From: an uncultured Prevotellaceae bacterium
Lineage (GTDB): Bacteria > Bacteroidota > Bacteroidia > Bacteroidales > Muribaculaceae
NCBI GenBank assembly: GCA_937898675.1
Contig: CALEJB010000002.1
Span: 1 to 64,000 of the forward strand
Length of the DNA stretch: 64,000 bases
Reading direction: 5' to 3'
Position numbers and translations under genes: made by a program. Shown here one piece after another: positions 61,901-64,000 of the stretch. The stretch's first letter is position 1. The number at the start of each line of letters is the position of its first letter. The notes under the pieces were generated by a model, which was not told the DNA's origin, did no database searches, and was given only the letters and a program-made list of their open reading frames with translations.

Positions 61901-62462
61901 CCTCATCCAGGAAGGCGACCTTGCCAAGGCAGGACAGCAGCCCATGCCCGCAGGCATGACCGCCGACGCTTATGCCACCGACCGTTACAACAAGGCCCGC
62001 ACCGTCCTCAACCTGATGATGCAGAAGCTGCCCGTTGCCTCCTGCCCGTTTACTGTGCAGATGGGCCAGCAGGTAGCCGGCATCTACTTCTCGCTGGGTG
62101 AGAGCTGCAACGACGAGGAGGCCACCAAGCGCGGCAACATGATTCTCGAAGACGAAATCATGCGCTACAGCAAGTACATCGTCTTCTACCAGTCGCTGTC
62201 AGCCGACCAGTATGAGCGCCTCAACGAGTATGACAAGTTCATCGACAAGAAATATGTCCTTGACATGCTGGCCGACTACAGCGAGCGCAACGGCGAGCAA
62301 AAGTACCAGCAGATGTGCGCCAAGATGAATGCCGCCGGCGTCAACATGCAGCGTCTCGAAGCCTTCATGAAGGCCTTCCAGCAGATGATGCAGATGCAGC
62401 AGGCCCAACAGCGCGCCGACCAGTTGCAGGCCCAGCAGGGCCAGCCCGCCGACGGCGAATAA
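58929..62462 (+). CDS. DUF2723 giant membrane protein (mannosyltransferase-like)
   Basis: 1177 aa. The N-terminal LGWLIFLVAAVTYLLTIEPTASFWDCPEF and KTEIGHPPGNPIF are the DUF2723 signature, where D and H/PPG residues resemble the catalytic face of GT-C glycosyltransferases (PMT family). About a dozen membrane helices occur in the first 700 residues. The rest is a periplasmic domain with DNDTFPLWYLQEVEGYRTDVRAVNLSYLATDWY and, at the end, a Gln/Met-rich helix. Probably transfers sugars from a lipid carrier in the periplasm; the substrate is unknown. It is followed by a deacetylase gene at 62 bp. Confidence 0.9.
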   Translation: MKKYKLINNTLGWLIFLVAAVTYLLTIEPTASFWDCPEFIAQGFKTEIGHPPGNPIFILAANFASKFAGGDVMAVAKCVNAMSAIFSALTILLLFWSITHLVRKLVVRDGEVDKMTLAQYLVVMGSGICGALVYTWSDTFWFSAVEAEVYAFSSFCTALVFWLILKWEDQADDPGSDRWIILIAYVLGVSLGVHLLNLLCIPAIALIFYYRQCRRNGKDSNAKGSLLTLLVSFVVVGLVLYGLEPGFVELGQYFDLFFVNTLGMSFNSGVLFYAILLIAVLAWCIWELYKNASNMRIKLSFALAILLSGMLFIGDNRLIPVVLFIALCVWLFKYCKHIPVRVFTNIALCILAIFIGFSCYALILIRSSQNTPLDENSPNNTFALAKYLSREQYGERPLLYGRTLYSDVMYSSNGGPAIKEGRTQYAPEVKNNPDDPDRYKDMGPKKEFKYSPELNMWFPRIHDGSHAKDYDSWLNGLQGTTVDATIMVDNDDTPQRTEAKVKPTMFENLKFFITYQLNYMYWRYFMWNFAGRQNDIQGMGEITHGNWISGIPFIDNPRLGDQSLLPNDLGKGNKGHNVFYLLPLLLGIIGLLWQAYRGKRGIEQFWVIFFLFFMTGIAIVLYLNQTPSQPRERDYAYAGSFYAFSIWVGMGVAGLYGIVTALLNRKSNKAKATDEAATASNSGALTAVAAVAAVIGILVPLQMVSQTWDDHDRSGRTAARDFGRNYLSSLAPNAVIFCNGDNDTFPLWYLQEVEGYRTDVRAVNLSYLATDWYISQMQRAAYESAPLPMQATNETYAYDERQFCYFIEPDSTPTEAIKSLAHLYSPESKSNTYGYTEIRYPLVYIPVNADQAIKAGIVKEEMRDRVQSSINLNLQQMGPGMTSSQLMSLDIIASSIAQGWNRPCYFAMTVPESYYLGLTPYLQLTGLAYQVTPVATPGGLGVSTDVMYENVTKKFLWGGLDTAKPGSLYLDETISRMVTTIRSAIIDLAANLIQEGDLAKAGQQPMPAGMTADAYATDRYNKARTVLNLMMQKLPVASCPFTVQMGQQVAGIYFSLGESCNDEEATKRGNMILEDEIMRYSKYIVFYQSLSADQYERLNEYDKFIDKKYVLDMLADYSERNGEQKYQQMCAKMNAAGVNMQRLEAFMKAFQQMMQMQQAQQRADQLQAQQGQPADGE

Positions 62463-62471
62463 GGAACACCG

Positions 62472-62502
62472 AGTGAGGGAGGAGGGGGCCACCCCTCACT
62501 CC
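62472..62502 (+). terminator. Hairpin between the DUF2723 and deacetylase genes
   Basis: GAGTGAGGG pairs perfectly with CCCTCACTC. The loop is G-rich. There is no U-tract, so read-through into the next gene is likely. Confidence 0.45.
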
Positions 62503-62516
62503 TAACTCCTAACTCA
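62499..62516 (+). repeat. CTCCTAA direct repeats just upstream of the deacetylase start
   Basis: ACTCCTAACTCCTAACTC lies 7 bp before the ATG at 62524, in the same relative orientation as the array before the S66 peptidase gene (57077-57108). Confidence 0.7.
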
Positions 62517-62523
62517 ACGAAGC

Positions 62524-63141
62524 ATGTTAGTTGAACGCCCGCCGCTCATCTACCGCATGATATTCCCCGAGACCGTGTGGCGCATCCACAAGCGCGACCA
62601 CACGGTCTACTTGACCTTTGACGACGGCCCCATCCCCGAGGTCACCCCCTGGGTGCTCGACACGCTGGACCGCTATGGCGTCAAGGCCACCTTCTTTATG
62701 GTGGGCGAGAATGTGGAGCGGCACCCCGAGTTGCTTGACGAGGTGCGCCGCCGCGGCCACTCGGTGGGCAACCACACGATGAGCCATCTGCAGGGGGCGC
62801 ATGTGGGCACCAAGCACTACCTGCACAATGTGTTCCGCGCCAACGAACTCATCGGCAGCACCCTCTTTAGGCCGCCCCACGGGCTGATGCGCTGGGGCCA
62901 GTCCAAGGTGCTGCGAGAGCGCTTTGCCATCATCATGTATGACCTCGTTACCCGCGACTACAGTCCAAAACTCACTGGTGAACAGGTGTTTGACAACGTT
63001 AAGCGCTTTGCCCGCAACGGCAGCATCATCGTTTTCCACGACTCGCTCAAGGCCCAGGAAAACATGAAATATGCCCTGCCGCGCGCCATCGAGTGGCTGC
63101 AGAGCCAAGGCTACAAATTAGATGCCATCCGCGAACATTGA
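62524..63141 (+). CDS. Polysaccharide deacetylase (NodB homology)
   Basis: 205 aa, a bare NodB domain with no signal peptide. Motif 1 TFDDGP (D33, D34), motif 2 GNHTMSH (H84, H88 metal ligands), motif 3 FRPPHG near 115-120 and the late motif IIVFHDS around 179-185. It removes acetyl groups from N-acetylated glycans such as peptidoglycan or exopolysaccharide. The hydrophobic N-terminus (LIYRMIFPETVWRI) may associate with the membrane. It overlaps the start of queG by 20 bp. Confidence 0.92.
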   Translation: MLVERPPLIYRMIFPETVWRIHKRDHTVYLTFDDGPIPEVTPWVLDTLDRYGVKATFFMVGENVERHPELLDEVRRRGHSVGNHTMSHLQGAHVGTKHYLHNVFRANELIGSTLFRPPHGLMRWGQSKVLRERFAIIMYDLVTRDYSPKLTGEQVFDNVKRFARNGSIIVFHDSLKAQENMKYALPRAIEWLQSQGYKLDAIREH

Positions 63142-64000
63142 CATAGCAACACTCATCAAAGCCCAGGCCCGCGGCCTGGGTTTTGACGCTTGCGGCTTTG
63201 CCGCTGCCGAGCCCGTTGCCGACGAGGCAGTGGCGCACTATGGCCGCTGGCTGGGCAACGGCCACAACGGCTGCATGCAGTGGGCCGAAAACCACCCCAG
63301 CCTGAGGCGTGACCCGTCGCTGCTACTCGATGGGGCCAAGACGGTGATTTCACTCGCCCTCAACTACTTCCCCGCCCGCTTCCAGCCCGACGGCACCCTG
63401 CGTGTCGCCTGCTATGCCTATGGCCGAGACTACCACGAGGTCATGCGGGAAAAATTGACCCAACTGGCCCGTTTCATCCAGCAAATTGATGCATCGGCCC
63501 AATGCCGCCCCTGCGTGGACTCGGCACCCGTGCGCGAGCGGTACTGGGCACAGCGCGCAGGCCTGGGGTTCATCGGGCGCAACAACTGCCTCATCATCCC
63601 CGGCAAGGGGTCGTTTTTCTTCCTTGGCGAACTCATCACTACCCTCGAACTGCCGCCCGACGAGCCGTGCACCCTCACCTGCGGCGACTGCGGGCGATGC
63701 GTGCTGGCATGTCCCGTGTCGGCCCTGCACACCGGCGCCGCGGCCGACTGCTCCCGCTGCCTGTCGTGCCTGCTCATCGAGGACCACAGCCCCACCCTGC
63801 CCGCATGGGCAGGCCGCGCCGCCGCAGGACGCATTGTGGGATGTGACGCGTGTCAGCTGTGCTGCCCCCACAACGCACATGCCATTCCCACAACGGAACA
63901 CGACTTGGCCATTACCGGCACCGTGGCGACACTCACCCGCGAGCGCGCCCTGGCCATGACGCCAGGCGACTTTCGACGCGCCTTCGCTCACAGCGCCATC
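63122..64000 (+). CDS. queG: Epoxyqueuosine reductase, 5' part (runs off the window)
   Basis: 293 codons, open to the window edge. It reduces epoxyqueuosine to queuosine in tRNA using cobalamin and two Fe-S clusters. Visible signatures: the N-terminal ARGLGFDACGFAAAEPV, NYF near residue 87, the DSAPVRERYWAQRAGLGFIG stretch (about 136-155), the ferredoxin motif TCGDCGRCVLACP (about 185-197) and a second cluster motif CDACQLCCPHN around 240-250. The ATG at 63122 lies inside the deacetylase gene, in another frame. E. coli QueG has 379 aa, so the C-terminal end is missing only through the window edge. Confidence 0.93.
   Translation, partial: MPSANIDIATLIKAQARGLGFDACGFAAAEPVADEAVAHYGRWLGNGHNGCMQWAENHPSLRRDPSLLLDGAKTVISLALNYFPARFQPDGTLRVACYAYGRDYHEVMREKLTQLARFIQQIDASAQCRPCVDSAPVRERYWAQRAGLGFIGRNNCLIIPGKGSFFFLGELITTLELPPDEPCTLTCGDCGRCVLACPVSALHTGAAADCSRCLSCLLIEDHSPTLPAWAGRAAAGRIVGCDACQLCCPHNAHAIPTTEHDLAITGTVATLTRERALAMTPGDFRRAFAHSAI

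Noticed and set aside
1..64000. CRISPR array or complete prophage
   Set aside because: No regular spaced direct repeats with unique spacers, no integrase, terminase or capsid genes were found.

Overview
The window looks like a chromosomal stretch of a Bacteroidales bacterium, probably a gut-type lineage such as Muribaculaceae or a Prevotella relative (family level is inference). Evidence: many starts are preceded by the Bacteroidetes -7 box TAnnTTTG, in places with a TTTG/TTG -33 element. Families typical of the phylum recur (DUF4294, DUF4923, DUF4956, DUF5683, DUF2723, DUF2490, DUF4353, 5-fold beta-flower). The order parA-parB-DUF5683-LysM transglycosylase is a common Bacteroidales arrangement. 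Most genes are fairly GC-rich; two AT-rich blocks (about 8.2-12.75 kb and 41.9-44.6 kb) look acquired.

Layout. 1-0.2 kb: tail of an IS3-family transposase and its terminal repeat. 0.2-3.2 kb (-): a Tat-exported Fe-S aldo/keto reductase with a membrane polyferredoxin. 3.3-5.95 kb (-): MATE exporter, deoC and a MazG-like pyrophosphohydrolase. 6.1-8.1 kb (+): small hypothetical, outer-membrane barrel, DUF4294 protein. 8.4-12.7 kb (+): AT-rich defence locus with HTH regulator, McrB-like GTPase carrying an EVE/PUA-like sensor, and McrC-like nuclease. 12.8-18.8 kb (-): VTC-fold polyphosphate polymerase-like protein, DUF4956 membrane protein, DUF2490 barrel, two DUF4353 surface proteins. 19-20.5 kb (-): FadL-type barrel. 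20.7-24.3 kb (+): secreted beta-helix protein and metG. 24.4-28.9 kb (-): parA, parB, DUF5683, MltD-like transglycosylase, with parS-like sites upstream. 29.2-30.6 kb (+): alanine/Na+ symporter, followed by a convergent small-RNA candidate. 31-35.5 kb (-): two tandem secreted M6 metalloproteases with dockerin repeats. 35.8-36.1 kb: structured RNA candidate and a 51-residue Pmp3/YqaE protein. 36.3-40.9 kb: gyrB (-), RsmF-type rRNA methyltransferase (+), TcdA-like protein (-), tRNA-Leu(CAA). 41.2-44.6 kb (-): L,D-transpeptidase, SH3-domain membrane protein, PD-(D/E)XK nuclease, zinc-knuckle protein. 44.6-45.1 kb: non-coding stretch resembling a repeated Bacteroidales intergenic element. 45.2-52 kb: acyl-CoA synthetase (-), tryptophanase (+), YebC and pheT (-). 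52.2-55.2 kb (-): tonB, exbD, exbB, pdxJ. 55.4-58.7 kb (-): exported peptidoglycan-type enzymes (S66 carboxypeptidase, GH3) and a beta-flower protein. 58.9-64 kb (+): large DUF2723 membrane protein, polysaccharide deacetylase, start of queG.

Themes. Envelope biology dominates: peptidoglycan turnover (MltD, L,D-transpeptidase, LdcA-like, NagZ-like GH3), TonB energisation, outer-membrane barrels and surface proteins with dockerin repeats. The least explained coherent systems are the VTC/DUF4956/DUF2490/DUF4353 cluster and the exported Fe-S reductase pair. The strongest non-coding signals are a promoter-plus-terminator small RNA at 30.73-30.80 kb, a hairpin-rich transcript candidate at 35.8-35.96 kb, and the repeated-looking element at 44.6-45.1 kb.
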